Source: Petunia secreta
Taxonomy: Eukaryota; Streptophyta; Magnoliopsida; Solanales; Solanaceae
Direction: 5' to 3'
Assembly (NCBI GenBank): GCA_029990175.1
Contig: JARKIP010000042.1
Location: 2,170,001 to 2,234,000, forward strand
Length of the DNA: 64,000 nucleotides
Part shown: in pieces, positions 23,649 through 33,932 of the stretch
How the letters are laid out: every line of letters starts with the position of its first letter
How positions within the stretch are numbered: position 1 is the stretch's first letter
Made by a program: the position numbers and the translations under genes
Notes under the pieces: model-generated
What the model was told of the DNA's origin: nothing
The model's database searches: none
Seen by the model: the letters and a program-made list of their open reading frames with translations, nothing else

Positions 23649-24349
23649 GGTGAACATAGATCAGTTTGATTCAATTTTTTCATTTATCAAATCAAACCAA
23701 ACCAATTATGTCTTTAAAATTTATAAACCAATTCAAATCAATTAAAGTCGATTTTTTCATCTCAATTTTTCTCAAGTTTTTCAGATTTTTTTAATTTTAC
23801 TTGGTAAGTAACAATTGTTTGGTACTTTCTCAAGAAATAACCCAATATAAAATAATTAGCTATAACAAAATTAATATAATAAATATGGTAGTATATGGGA
23901 GCATATTCGGAATGTACACATTTACCAAACATATAGCATTAACATACTACTGCAACTACAACGATGACAACAACAACATCATCATATTAATACTTTATGT
24001 ATGCATAATTTTACTCGGTGTTCTTTATAGGATTTAGAAGATTTTTTTTAGAACGATTGGTAGGTTATTGACTAGATTCTCTATTTTAATGGGATTTAAG
24101 ATAGGAGATATTTAATGCACATTAATCTAGAAGATTTTAATGGGACCGTGAAAGTGGTATTTTTTGAAATAAAATATATAAATATGGTATTAAATTTTGA
24201 AATTGTATTAGCGAGAATCTTTTAAAATATCGGGTAATGAATAAAATGCTTTAAACATGGTAAATTTTCCTATTTTTTATTTATAAAAAATTTAAAAATA
24301 ATATATATGTAATTTCAATTTTGTTTGAAGACGGTTCGATTTTTTTATT

Positions 24350-24875
24350 TGTTGGTCTGAATTTGATTAGAACAACAAATCGAATTTGTGTGGGTTAACT
24401 AGCAACTATTTATATCAAAACCGTAAAATGATAAGAAATTCAGTAAAGAAAATTGGATAATAATTTAAAAAATAAAGAGTAAGTGTGTTTGATATCTTTG
24501 TGGATGATCTTCCTTAATTATATAGCCCCTATTTATAGTTTACAAGGATGAGAATAGCAATTACTGTGCTTAATGGCCATTACTCCATGTTCAGTCGTGG
24601 TCTGACCATGATCTCCTTCTTAAATGTGTGGGCAACGGTCGTCAGTTACAAAAGGCATGAGCTCATTCACCAAAGAACAAATCTTCACTGAAGGGTAAGC
24701 TACACACCTCGTGATGGTTGTCTTTTAATGGCCTCGAGGGATAACTTGTAGCTATGGTCTGTTTCCTAATGCCTCGGGAACTAAGCGAGCTTCCTTGAGA
24801 GCTCGTTTCCAAAGGATTCAATCAAACCATGTTTTGAGCCCTATTGTCGAGGCTCGGTAAATTTTCACTCAATAC
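24350..24875 (-). repeat. 3' LTR of the Tat-like element
   Basis: TGTTGGT...AATACA on the plus strand; aligns to the two-part right LTR. A purine tract (GTGGTGGGGAGA on the minus strand) adjoins it at 24876-24896. Confidence 0.85.
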
Positions 24876-25211
24876 AGATAGTCTCCCCACCACTCGGATA
24901 ATAGTCACGATTGTCCGAGGGGTGGAATAAATTCGGCAGGAGAGTGACGTGGCAAATTCTTCGCCAAGGAATTTGAAAAGCTAGCCGTCCCTTCAACATC
25001 TCGCTCACTGCACGCAGCGTTTTCTAAATGGTTGTAACGCTTCGTTTTACCTTCCCAATGTAAAAGTAATGATGGCAACTTTTCAAAGCACTTGAGTATC
25101 ACCTCTCCTATAAATCAACTAACTTGTCCACCATTTATACTGTTTCTTAAATCCTTGATCAACAGTAACAAGTTTTTCTGCAACTTTTCCCTCTGTCAAA
25201 ACCTTGCTATC

Positions 25212-27848
25212 ATGTCTTCTACCCAAAATTTTTCTGGATCATCAAAACTAAGAACAATGGACGATAACACCACGGTAACGAGTGGTGTGCTGGCGAATGT
25301 TGTAGTGCCACTAAAAGCTATTTCACCGGAGGAGGGTGACTAAGAAACAACCTCCGACCGTCGCGACACCACCAACGAGGAGGAGGTATCAGTCAGAGAT
25401 GATTGAGCTGCGACTGAAAAAGTCGCCAACGATGACAATAATGAGGCTGAAGCCGCTGAAGCTTCAAAGCCTAAGAAGAAATCTTTCACTAGAGAGCTTA
25501 AACCCCATCGGGTGATTTCCTCAAAACGGTAAAGATTTCAGAATGTAAAAGCAAACGACCTTCGAGAAAAATATGAATATGCATGTTCACCATTCACCGA
25601 GTCTAATTACACAAGCTCACGTAGATCAGGTTCGAGAAGATTCCAATTGGGGCCCCGAGGTCCGAATTGTGGTTCCTGCATCGGAGCATCGTATCTGTGA
25701 TAGAATCGCCGGGCTCTCTTTCGTTTATACCTATCCTTTTACGATAGGCTTTACCCTCCCAATTCATCACATAGCTGATACTTTCTGCCAAACATATAAT
25801 TTGTGCTTGGCTCAACTGGGTCCCACCTTCTGGATGGTCATTCAATGCCTTGACTTCCTGAGCCAACAGGCCAAGGTCCCTTTTACTTTCGCCCATTTTA
25901 TTTCCCTTTTTTACCCAGCATGCATAAAGATGGAGTTGTCCAGTTGAGCAAACGGGGCAAGTTTTCTTTAATCACGAAGGGTGATGATATCAAGGACCGT
26001 GGTTGGTGTGATTGGTTCGTTCTCACCCTCACTGCTCTTCTTTCTTCTGAGGCTGGATTCCGCGATGTGTGGAATAGAACTCGTAAGTTGTCGAACACTG
26101 ACTTCTCCTTTTCTATTTTCATACCCCTCAGGTTTTAATCAATTCTTCGTAGTTTCAACAGAGAAGCTTCCAATTAACCCCCCCAAAGGGTTTGACTGCT
26201 TGGGTTCAGGCAATTATTGACACCAAGCCGAGACCAGAGAGATCGTGGATGATCTTGGTGGCGTTGAAGAAGAACTAGCGGTCGTACAAATGACATGGTA
26301 AGTGTGTATTATGCCTTCGTCTTCTTGGTTCAAAGACTTTGTCCTTACTCTACCCCCTCTTTGTAGGCTTCCCCAATATGGTGGCTACCGAGCCGGAAGA
26401 GGAAGAAAAGGAAGAAGAAAAATGACAAGAAGAAGAAAGAAGAGAAGAAAGAAGTGGAAGTCCCCGAGGCTGGGGATAGCTTAAAGGACTTAGAGGACTC
26501 GTTCGGGGTACTCTTCAAAGCCAAAGCTTTAAAGAAGTCGCCAGGCTGCAAGACTTCAAAAGGTTTGAGTCCTCGGCTTAACTGCTTTCTTTTTTCTCGC
26601 TTTTTTTTTAGTGATCATCTCATATGTTCAGATTCAAGGAAAATGAAGGGAGCAGTAGTTAACCCCTCTAAAGCTAAATGCCATCGGGTTGAGTCACCTA
26701 AAGTTCCTTAGCGTGACCAAGTTGACGCGCCTGCAGATAAAGATGCCCATAATGAGGTCGAGGTGGCTGACCTTGAAGAAAAACGAGCCTCTGAAAAGGC
26801 TAAGGGCAAAGCCAAAGTGGCTGAGAGTCTTTCCGCCAATGAGAGGGCAATTGGTGATCTTGCTCGAGGTAAAGAGGGGGCAGATAAAGATTCCGCTCAG
26901 GCTGATCATCCCTCCGCTTTTGAAGCGAGTCCTAGGATGATAGGCATCTCTTCCGATCTGTGCATACTGGACGATACAGTGGTTGTTCCCATCAGCCTTA
27001 AGCACTTGGTTGGCCCAGCAGAGCGAGAATGCCTCAAAGATTTTCCGATTGACGAGTTGATGGCTTATGCATCTCAGTACACAATTCATGTAATTTTCTT
27101 CTCAACTCAAATTGCTTCATTCTAAATTTTATTTGTACCATTGTAACTCATTTCCTCCAATTCACAGAGTTTTGTTTTCACTATGAAGGCGGCCGAAATT
27201 AAGGCTCACTGAGCAGCTAATCCAAGGAAGATTGGGGAGCGATGGGATCAAATAAAGGTTGGGCTCCAAGTCAAAGTCACTGAGCTCGAGAAACATTTTC
27301 TCAATTCTGATATTGATCTCGATTGGGCTCGCAAAGTAGCCAAAGAGTCTAAGCTTGAGCTGAATAAATACCAGGAAGTCATTACGAAGCTTGAAGCTGA
27401 AAAGAAAGCTCAAGGAGATATCCTCCGGGCTAAAATTGAGGCAGCAAATGCGACGATCGATGATTTGAATGGACAGCTTCAAAGCCAATCAAAGGAGCTC
27501 TTATCAAAGGTGATCGAGCTTGAGGCCCACACTCAAAACCTCAGGGCAAAGGTGGATACCTTTTAGAGCGAAGGAGCCATGTTCTCATCCAAGCTTAAGT
27601 CCAAGATCAAAGCTAAGATGAAGTCTCGAGATACTAGAGCCCGAGTTGACAGAAACAGGGCTATTATTCAGACCAAGCTAAAGACTCTCGAGCAGTGCAA
27701 AGCTGGAGCAGACTTGGATGAAGAAATAGCCAGGGCAAAAGTGGACGTCGCCAAGGCTTAGCTGCTGATAAGCAATCTTCATTCGAGCAGTGAAAGCTCA
27801 AGTGATGAAGAGAGTAAGGGCTCGGAAGCACCGTCTTCTAACGAGTGA
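25212..27848 (+). pseudogene. Antisense ORF of the Tat-like element (conserved N-terminal domain plus coiled coil)
   Basis: Runs against gag-protease. It opens MSSTQNFSGSSK (25212) and is stop-broken early. A conserved segment at about 25573-26092 reads ITQAHVDQVREDSNWG, FVYTYPFTIGFTLPIHH and FTFAHFISLFYP, then (frame change) KDRGWCDWFV. GT..AG introns are visible at 26093-26131 (TCGTAAGT...CCTCAG) and 26298-26366 (GGTAAGTG...TTGTAG). An acidic/basic KEEEK-type region follows, then a long coiled coil at about 27180-27760 (heptad-rich ELEKHFLN, KLEAEKKAQ), ending SSDEESKGS near 27830. Known: similar proteins occur as extra ORFs of plant Tat gypsy elements, and their function is unknown. Several stops mean this copy is dead. 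Confidence 0.65.
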
Positions 27849-28676
27849 ACTTCGTTGGTGCTCTCTTCTCTTTATTTTTTTTTGTTTGGGCCTTTGAGTT
27901 TTAGCCCTTCAGGCCATTTGTAAATTTTCTTATGCTGGCGTCCGAGCCTTAGGCCTTCAGGCCATTTGTAAATTTTCTTACGCTGGCTTCCGAGCCACTA
28001 ATGAACATTTGAATGCCTCAAAGTGTTATATCTTTTGCCTCGTGTTTGAAAGTGTCTATCTCATATCACTTGAGTTTTTTGCTTGCAAGACTTAGATAGT
28101 ATAAAATGAAGCTAGCTTAGAACGATGTCCCGCTCATGACCTGAGGCATAAAAATAAAAACTGGCTTTAAACATCGAAAGGAAACTGGATCAAGTTTTAT
28201 TAATGAAATTCGAGCCGATTTACATAAGTTCTAGTCATGACAAGACTTAGGCAAATTCTTATTACAACAGCCACCTCGGGCGATTACGATAAGCAACTAT
28301 ACTAACTCTTAAGGGAACAATCCCCGATGTACAGATTGCTAGTCTTTGGGTCTCATTCGAAGTCCTCGGCCGAAAACTGACTAGGTGAACTCCCCCTGCA
28401 TCCCCCATAGTGTTCGGGTGTGAATAATGAAGACCCGAGTACTATTTGCCGCTTCCTCCACTTCCTGAAAAGAACAAGCAAAGAAAAACGAGAGGTAAGC
28501 CATTCGATCTAAATGTTGGGGCATTGATAGCTTGATGTTATAAGCGAAAGATTTGTGCTTGATAAAGGGTAACGTACCTCAATGTCAGAAATCATGGGAC
28601 CTTTTCCATTGTCCCTTTGAGAGCCTATTTTGAGAACCGAGCTCTCTTCCTCATCTGGCCCCAAACCAAGTAATTG
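27849..28676 (+). other. 3' flank of the antisense ORF, short tandem duplication
   Basis: Two adjacent copies of a unit of about 52 bp (GGCCTTCAGGCCATTTGTAA..., about 27905-28000) each contain the palindrome GCCTTCAGGC-like core. The remainder has no recognisable domain on either strand; pol would be expected here and is absent. Confidence 0.5.
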
Positions 28677-29138
28677 CTATTTGGATGGCTCGATCGCAGA
28701 TGCTCCACTCTTCATTGCAACCGAGCAGCACTCGTGAGCTATTCGTTGCTCACCTCGAATGGCACGAATTCCCCATGGTGTTGGGAACTTAATTACCTGG
28801 TGCAAGGTAGATGGGACAGCTTCCATCTCATAGATCCAAGACCTTCCGAGGATTACATGATAGGCCATATCCTCGGCTATCACTTGGAAAACAGTCTTCT
28901 TATTGACTCCTTCAGCAGTTGCAGTGAGAGTAATTTCTCCAAGTGTCTTCTCGGTAGAGTTGTTGAATCCTGTCAATATGGTTGCCTTCGGGACGACGAA
29001 GTCGTTCAACCACATTTTCTTAATAGCCCTATTATTAATGATATTCATTGAGCTGCCAGGATCAATCAAAACTCGCTTGACATCACAGTCATTGATCCTT
29101 AACATGATCACTAGTGCATCATGATGGGGAAACATCAT
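28677..29138 (-). pseudogene. Tat-like gypsy aspartic protease
   Basis: 153 open codons. HHDALVIMLRINDCDVKRVL leads into the active-site motif LIDPGSSMNII (D-x-G-S, the usual form being VDNGSS or VDGGSS). AYHVILGRSW, the second conserved loop (LGRxW), follows near residues 92-101. The protein should continue into reverse transcriptase but the frame ends at 28677 and no RT follows. Confidence 0.8.
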
Positions 29139-29342
29139 TCCATCACAGTCTTCTGCATCAAGACTATTTCATTTTTGTGACCCACCAGTTCTTGTCCTTT
29201 TAAAGCTTTGCGAATTTCTTCACAGCAGCAGAGTTGATACCGTTCACCTCCAACCCCCAATTATAACATTCACGAATCTTTTTGGAGACTACGGCTTCGG
29301 CTGCTGGCCTTCTCCCATATTCTTAGCAAAATTATGATTTCC

Positions 29343-31066
29343 CTAATTAGTGAGATACTCAGCTAGCAAACCTTTCTTGAGAAGATGTGCCATCTCGAGG
29401 TGCAACGCCTTGCAGTCTTCAGTGGCATGCCCATAATCCATATAGAACTCACAATGTTGACTCTGATCTCTTTTCCCCGGGGGCGTTCTCATGTCTCTCG
29501 GCAACCTCACACCTTGATCTATCATCCCCTTTGTAGTGTTTACCAGCTCGGAAGTGGAAATGTTCAAATTATAATCAGAGATTCGAGGCAGATCCTTATC
29601 TTTGGATACCAAGGTCTCGAGAAGTTCTTCTAATTGGCATTCGTGCTGACTTTCCTCGCTAGCCTTTGACTTACATGTTTTTGTCCTCCGAGTCGTTCGC
29701 TTACATGATGCCTCTGCGAATTATAAGGCTCATATCGTCCTTTTGAGTTCCCTCGTGGTGCGTCGGCACATTGAGAGGACTTTGCGTGGCCTCGATACGA
29801 ACTGTACCGACCTGTCATCCTCTATTCTGCCTCTTCGAGCCTAATTTTTTGCAAAGGCTCTGTCGTGCAGCTCATCCTAAGTCTGGGCTTGATATACTGG
29901 AGCTCTTTCTTCAGTTCAGCAGCAGCCTCAGAATTGCTTACATTTATATTTCTTTTGAAAGCCATGACTGCCATAGTATCATCCATTTTTTGCAAGTCCA
30001 TCCTTTCGGCTTGAAAGCGCTCGAGGAAGTCCTTTATCGGTCGAGGTATTTTTGTTTAACCTCGAAGATATCCTCCTTTCACTTGAGGATTTTCTGGGTC
30101 CCAGTATGGGCATTGATAAACATATCAGCCAGTTCTTCAAAGTTCGATATTGACTCGAAGGGGAGGTACATGTACTAGCACAACGCTCTTTTCTCAAGGG
30201 TATTAGCAAACTTCATAAAAAACATTGACTCCCTTTCCACCAGGGTCAAGTCATTGCTCTTGACCATAGCTATATATTCAGTTATGTAAATCAATGAGGT
30301 CAGTTGTTCCATCGTACTTCTTCAGGATTTGCAACTTGAAGTACTTGGAAATGAGAGAGGGAGCAGCGTCGGGTTTTAAAGGTTGCCGCCTGCATTTCTC
30401 AATATCTATAGCTCGTTGGGGCTTCCTGACTCCAGGGACATTTTCAAGCCATTTTTCCATGGTGGCCTCAAACTCTTTCTTCCATTACTCAATGTCCGAC
30501 GGGACGCTAGTTTTAGCCACCGTTGGAGCTACCCCGAAGGATTGATTTCCCAATGGAGCCGCCTCGAAGGATTGATTCCCCAATGGAGCAGACCCCGAGC
30601 CGCCAGATGCGGCCTCGTTTGGAAGTTCCCATGTTGTTGCATCCGTAGGAACAACGTTCGGGACACTTCCATTGAGATTGGCAAGTGGAGGCTCGGTGGG
30701 ATTTGCTGTGTTTCTCGCATTTCTAGAGAAAACAACGAATTGCTCTTGAAGCCGTTGCAAAGTGGCCATAATATACAACTGGAAGAGGCCATTTGAACTT
30801 GATGAAAAGGGATCAGTTGGTGGTGGTGGAGTAACCCCAATTGGGGAGCTTAAACCAGTTGGCAGAGTCAAACCAGTGGGCGGTGTTAAACCAACTAGTG
30901 ACGTTAAGCTAATTGGCGTTGTTAAGCTAGGAGGTGGTGTTAAGCCAGGTGTCGGCGTTAAGCCAGGTGGCGTAATTGGTGTTCAACCATCTGATGAAGT
31001 AACGCTAGTGATTGGATCAGGAGTTTGGACCGTTGTGTTATCACAGGTGTTAGTATTGTCTGCCAT
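29343..31066 (-). pseudogene. Tat-like gypsy gag
   Basis: Starts MADNTNTCDNTTVQTPDP at 31066; a stop at about 30985 interrupts the first segment. Then a proline-rich GLTPP repeat region (30845-30970) and LQRLQEQFVVFSRN. The capsid part follows with FKLQILKKYDGTTDL (30278-30340) and, after stops, PIKDFLERFQAERMDLQ near 30010. CEFYMDYGHATEDCKALH at 29420-29470 is the C-x-H-x-D-C knuckle. At least four stops or shifts. Confidence 0.8.
30845..30970. repeat. 18-bp minisatellite in gag
   Basis: About seven units of 18 bp resembling GTTAAGCCAGGTGGCGTT on the plus strand; on the gag strand each unit encodes a GLTPPx hexapeptide. Period is a codon multiple, so unit gain or loss keeps frame. Confidence 0.8.
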
Positions 31067-31135
31067 TGAACGATATTGGTAAAAATGGTATGTAAAACAG
31101 GGAATGTGACTTCGGAACAAATATTATTGCTAATT

Positions 31136-31153
31136 TCCCCACAGACGACGCCA
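31136..31153 (-). other. Primer-binding site of the Tat-like element
   Basis: TGGCGTCGTCTGTGGGGA on the minus strand, five bases inside the 5' LTR. It differs by one base from the TGGCGCCGTCTGTGGGGA form common in plant gypsy elements. The tRNA is not assigned here. Confidence 0.7.
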
Positions 31154-31158
31154 ATTTT

Positions 31159-31471
31159 TGTTGGTATAAATCTGATTAGAAAAACAAATCGAATTTATTT
31201 TGGGTTAATTGAAACTATTTATATCAAAGCCGTAAAATGATAAGAAATTTGGTAAAGAAAACTGGATAATAACTAAGAAACAAAGAGTAAGTGTGTTTGA
31301 TATCTTTGTAGATGATCTTCCTTAATTACATAACCCCTATTTATAGTTTACAAGGTTGAGAATAACAATTACTGTGCTTAATGGCTATTATCAATATTCA
31401 GTCGTGGTCTGACCATGATCTCCTTCTTAAATGTGTGGACAACGGTTGTCAATTACAAAAGGCATGAGCTC
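31159..31471 (-). repeat. 5' LTR of the Tat-like element, first part
   Basis: Matches 24350 to about 24672 of the other LTR up to GGCATGAGCTC, where the Athila-like element interrupts it. Confidence 0.88.
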
Positions 31472-32816
31472 TGATGTTTGGAATTTTATGCCTATATTTC
31501 CTTAATATTTCCTTACGTTTGGATACTTTATTCGCTCGTTTTATGGTTTATGAATGTGGTTTTGCACTAATTTATGTCGTGTGTATGTAGGTTGTTATGC
31601 AGTGCAATTGGAGCTTTTAAGAGTATGATTGAGCAAGAAAAGATTTGATTTTGATTGAGGATTGGATCGAGCACACGAAGGCACGACACGAGCGAGCAAA
31701 GGAGCGAACGGAACAGAAAAATGGCTGGGCGCCACAGGTGGCGCGCCGCGCCAGGAAACACGCCAGCTTGGTGGGCGCGGTTTCCCACGCGGCGCGGAGG
31801 CATAGCGGTCAACTTTCGACGGGTTCTGTCCAAGGTCACGCATTCCGAGGCGCGGGGCGCCCGTTATAGCGCCCCTTGTGCGCGTTTTTACTTCCTATTT
31901 CGTCTAGGATTGGGTCTAACTTATTACTAGGTGTTTGTAAACTCTATAAATACTCTTTTACTTAGTTTTTGATAGGAGTTCAGACCTTGGAGCAAATTGG
32001 AGAGCTCATAACATCAAGAACAAGGGTTTTTCTTCCTTTCATTAATCTATTACATCATTATTTCATTCTTTCATCAATTCCTTGTGTTGTTATTATGAGT
32101 ATGCGTGGCTAAATCTATCGTTCTAGGGTTAGAGTATTTCATGAAGGATGATGTTTGAAGATTGATTCCCATTAATTGAATCCCATTATGGGTTACTTAT
32201 TCTTTCTTGATTTCACTTGTGTAATTGTCAGGGCCCGATTATTACGCATTATCTATGGTTTTTAGATTGAACTCGAAAGAGGGAATTTAATTACGTAATA
32301 AGAAAGAATAGGACTAGTTTGTGAACCCGGGCATCGGGGAACCAATTTGTGAGTAGGATAGACATATACTTGCTCGCCTAGTTTAACTCATTACAGAATT
32401 CGTTAATGCGTGCACGTGATTCAACCCATAGACATATAGGGATTGGAGTAGCCTGCATAGACTGTGAAGAATCGAAAGGTTTTCACGGGTACATTTAATC
32501 TGTTAGTTAGTAACCCGGGATTTAAGAAGTGGAATCAATTGGAAAACTCAACTGGATTGTTCGTAACTCTGACCCTGGACCGTCTCCTTATTACTGATAA
32601 CAACCAAGTTTTGCTCCATTGCTTGAATTCACTTTTACCATTTTAATTACTGTTCTTTAGTTAATAAACTCATCACTATTGGAAAAAGATCCCTGAATAG
32701 TTTATGTAAATTGTTTGCTAGAATTCAGTCTGAATAGTCCTCGTGGGAACGATACTCGATTTATCACTTTATTACTTGTCGACCACGTATACTTGCGTGT
32801 GCGTTTGGGAGCAACA
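31472..32816 (+). repeat. 5' LTR of the Athila-like element
   Basis: TGATGTTTGG...GGGAGCAACA. It contains a GC-rich block (about 31690-31880, many GGCGC and GCGCC words) in otherwise AT-rich DNA, and a TATA-like CTATAAATAC at about 31943. Confidence 0.93.
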
Positions 32817-32822
32817 AGTTTT

Positions 32823-32840
32823 TGGCGCCGTTGCCGGGGA
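32823..32840 (+). other. Primer-binding site, tRNA-Asp
   Basis: TGGCGCCGTTGCCGGGGA is the exact complement of the 3' end of plant tRNA-Asp including CCA. Confidence 0.9.
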
Positions 32841-32942
32841 CTAAATTGACTGTTTTCTTTTTGAACAATTTATTATTTTCTATTCAGGTTTAATTTTTTT
32901 TATTTATTTTATTTTTAGTTTATTATTGTATTACTAGTTTAC

Positions 32943-33932
32943 ATGGCATCTTTTAATGAAAGTATGTTGAATGATGGTTGCTCAAATTTTATTGATTCTT
33001 GTCTACTTTGTGGAGGACATCACTTTTGGGAAAATTGTCCGAGTCTTTCAACCCTGCGAGACTGGTTATGTGAATTTTCTACCACCTTTGATTGGAATTT
33101 TTGTAAATTGTGTGGTGGTCGGTGGAATGATTGTCCAAAGTGTCATGCTCCTTCCCCCAATAATTTTTGTAATGATTCTAATGATGTTTGTGAGTTTGAC
33201 AGGAGCGATAAAGTGCAGGTTGTTAGCGAAACTTGGCTAATGGAGCAATCCAAACTCTTAGAAGCTTATGGGGATTTCAGGAGTGAACTTACAAATATGA
33301 CGATGCAATTTATGGAAGAAAGAGTGGAGCTGGGGCAAGAGATCGACGAATTTGGCTTGACTATTCACGACTTGGAGGAGAATTTGAGTGATATGGTTGA
33401 GGTGTTTGAAGCTCAATTATCAGTTGTCGTGATTAGTAGATTTGAGATAGAAGAGCTTAGAAGCCAATTTGAGGAGCAAAAAGTGGAATTCCTACCATTC
33501 GACCCAATAGCAGTTGATGATGCCAAGGTTGAGGAAATCACATTAGAGTTAAGTGAGGAAATAGAAAACATCATATTTGAGGACTCTAGTGTTTGTGCAA
33601 GTGAGGGTGTCAAAAGTAATGCAACTTTAGAATTGAAGCGCATTGGACCTCATTCCAATCATTTTTCAACATTGTGTTTGGATGGTGACATGAAAATCGA
33701 GCCACCCGAGCCTATGAAGAAACAAAAGGAGGAGGAACAAGGTGCCTATATTTTAGAGTTTGTGATGTTGAGGAGACAAAACGACATCCCTCATTTAAAG
33801 GCCAAGAAGTGTAAAATGCGACAATGGTTACTTGGTCCTTTTGTATTTTTGCCACCACCCCAATACCATAGTCATAAGCTTGAAGCAAAGTTGGGGATTC
33901 AATTCATTAGTTCAAGGTGGAGACAAAAGTGA
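32943..33932 (+). CDS. Zinc-knuckle, coiled-coil ORF of the Athila-like element (function unknown)
   Basis: One uninterrupted 329-codon frame starting MASFNESMLNDGCSN, about 100 bp after the primer site. Two cysteine clusters: CLLCGGHHFWENC (residues about 20-32, CX2CX3HX4C, one residue shorter than the retroviral knuckle) and CKLCGGRWNDCPKC (about 54-67). Residues about 90-200 are acidic and leucine-rich with coiled-coil character (EQSKLLEAYGDF, LEENLSDMVEVFEAQL). The tail is basic (KAKKCKMRQW). No capsid, protease or polymerase motif. The knuckles suggest an RNA-binding, Gag-like role in packaging the element RNA, but that is inference. It is the only intact long ORF in the transposon-derived part of the window. 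Confidence 0.7.
   Translation: MASFNESMLNDGCSNFIDSCLLCGGHHFWENCPSLSTLRDWLCEFSTTFDWNFCKLCGGRWNDCPKCHAPSPNNFCNDSNDVCEFDRSDKVQVVSETWLMEQSKLLEAYGDFRSELTNMTMQFMEERVELGQEIDEFGLTIHDLEENLSDMVEVFEAQLSVVVISRFEIEELRSQFEEQKVEFLPFDPIAVDDAKVEEITLELSEEIENIIFEDSSVCASEGVKSNATLELKRIGPHSNHFSTLCLDGDMKIEPPEPMKKQKEEEQGAYILEFVMLRRQNDIPHLKAKKCKMRQWLLGPFVFLPPPQYHSHKLEAKLGIQFISSRWRQK

Noticed and set aside
31567..31930. Several overlapping arginine/alanine-rich frames on both strands (also at 36105-36468).
   Set aside because: They lie in the GC-rich block of both LTRs of the Athila-like element and are open only because of composition.
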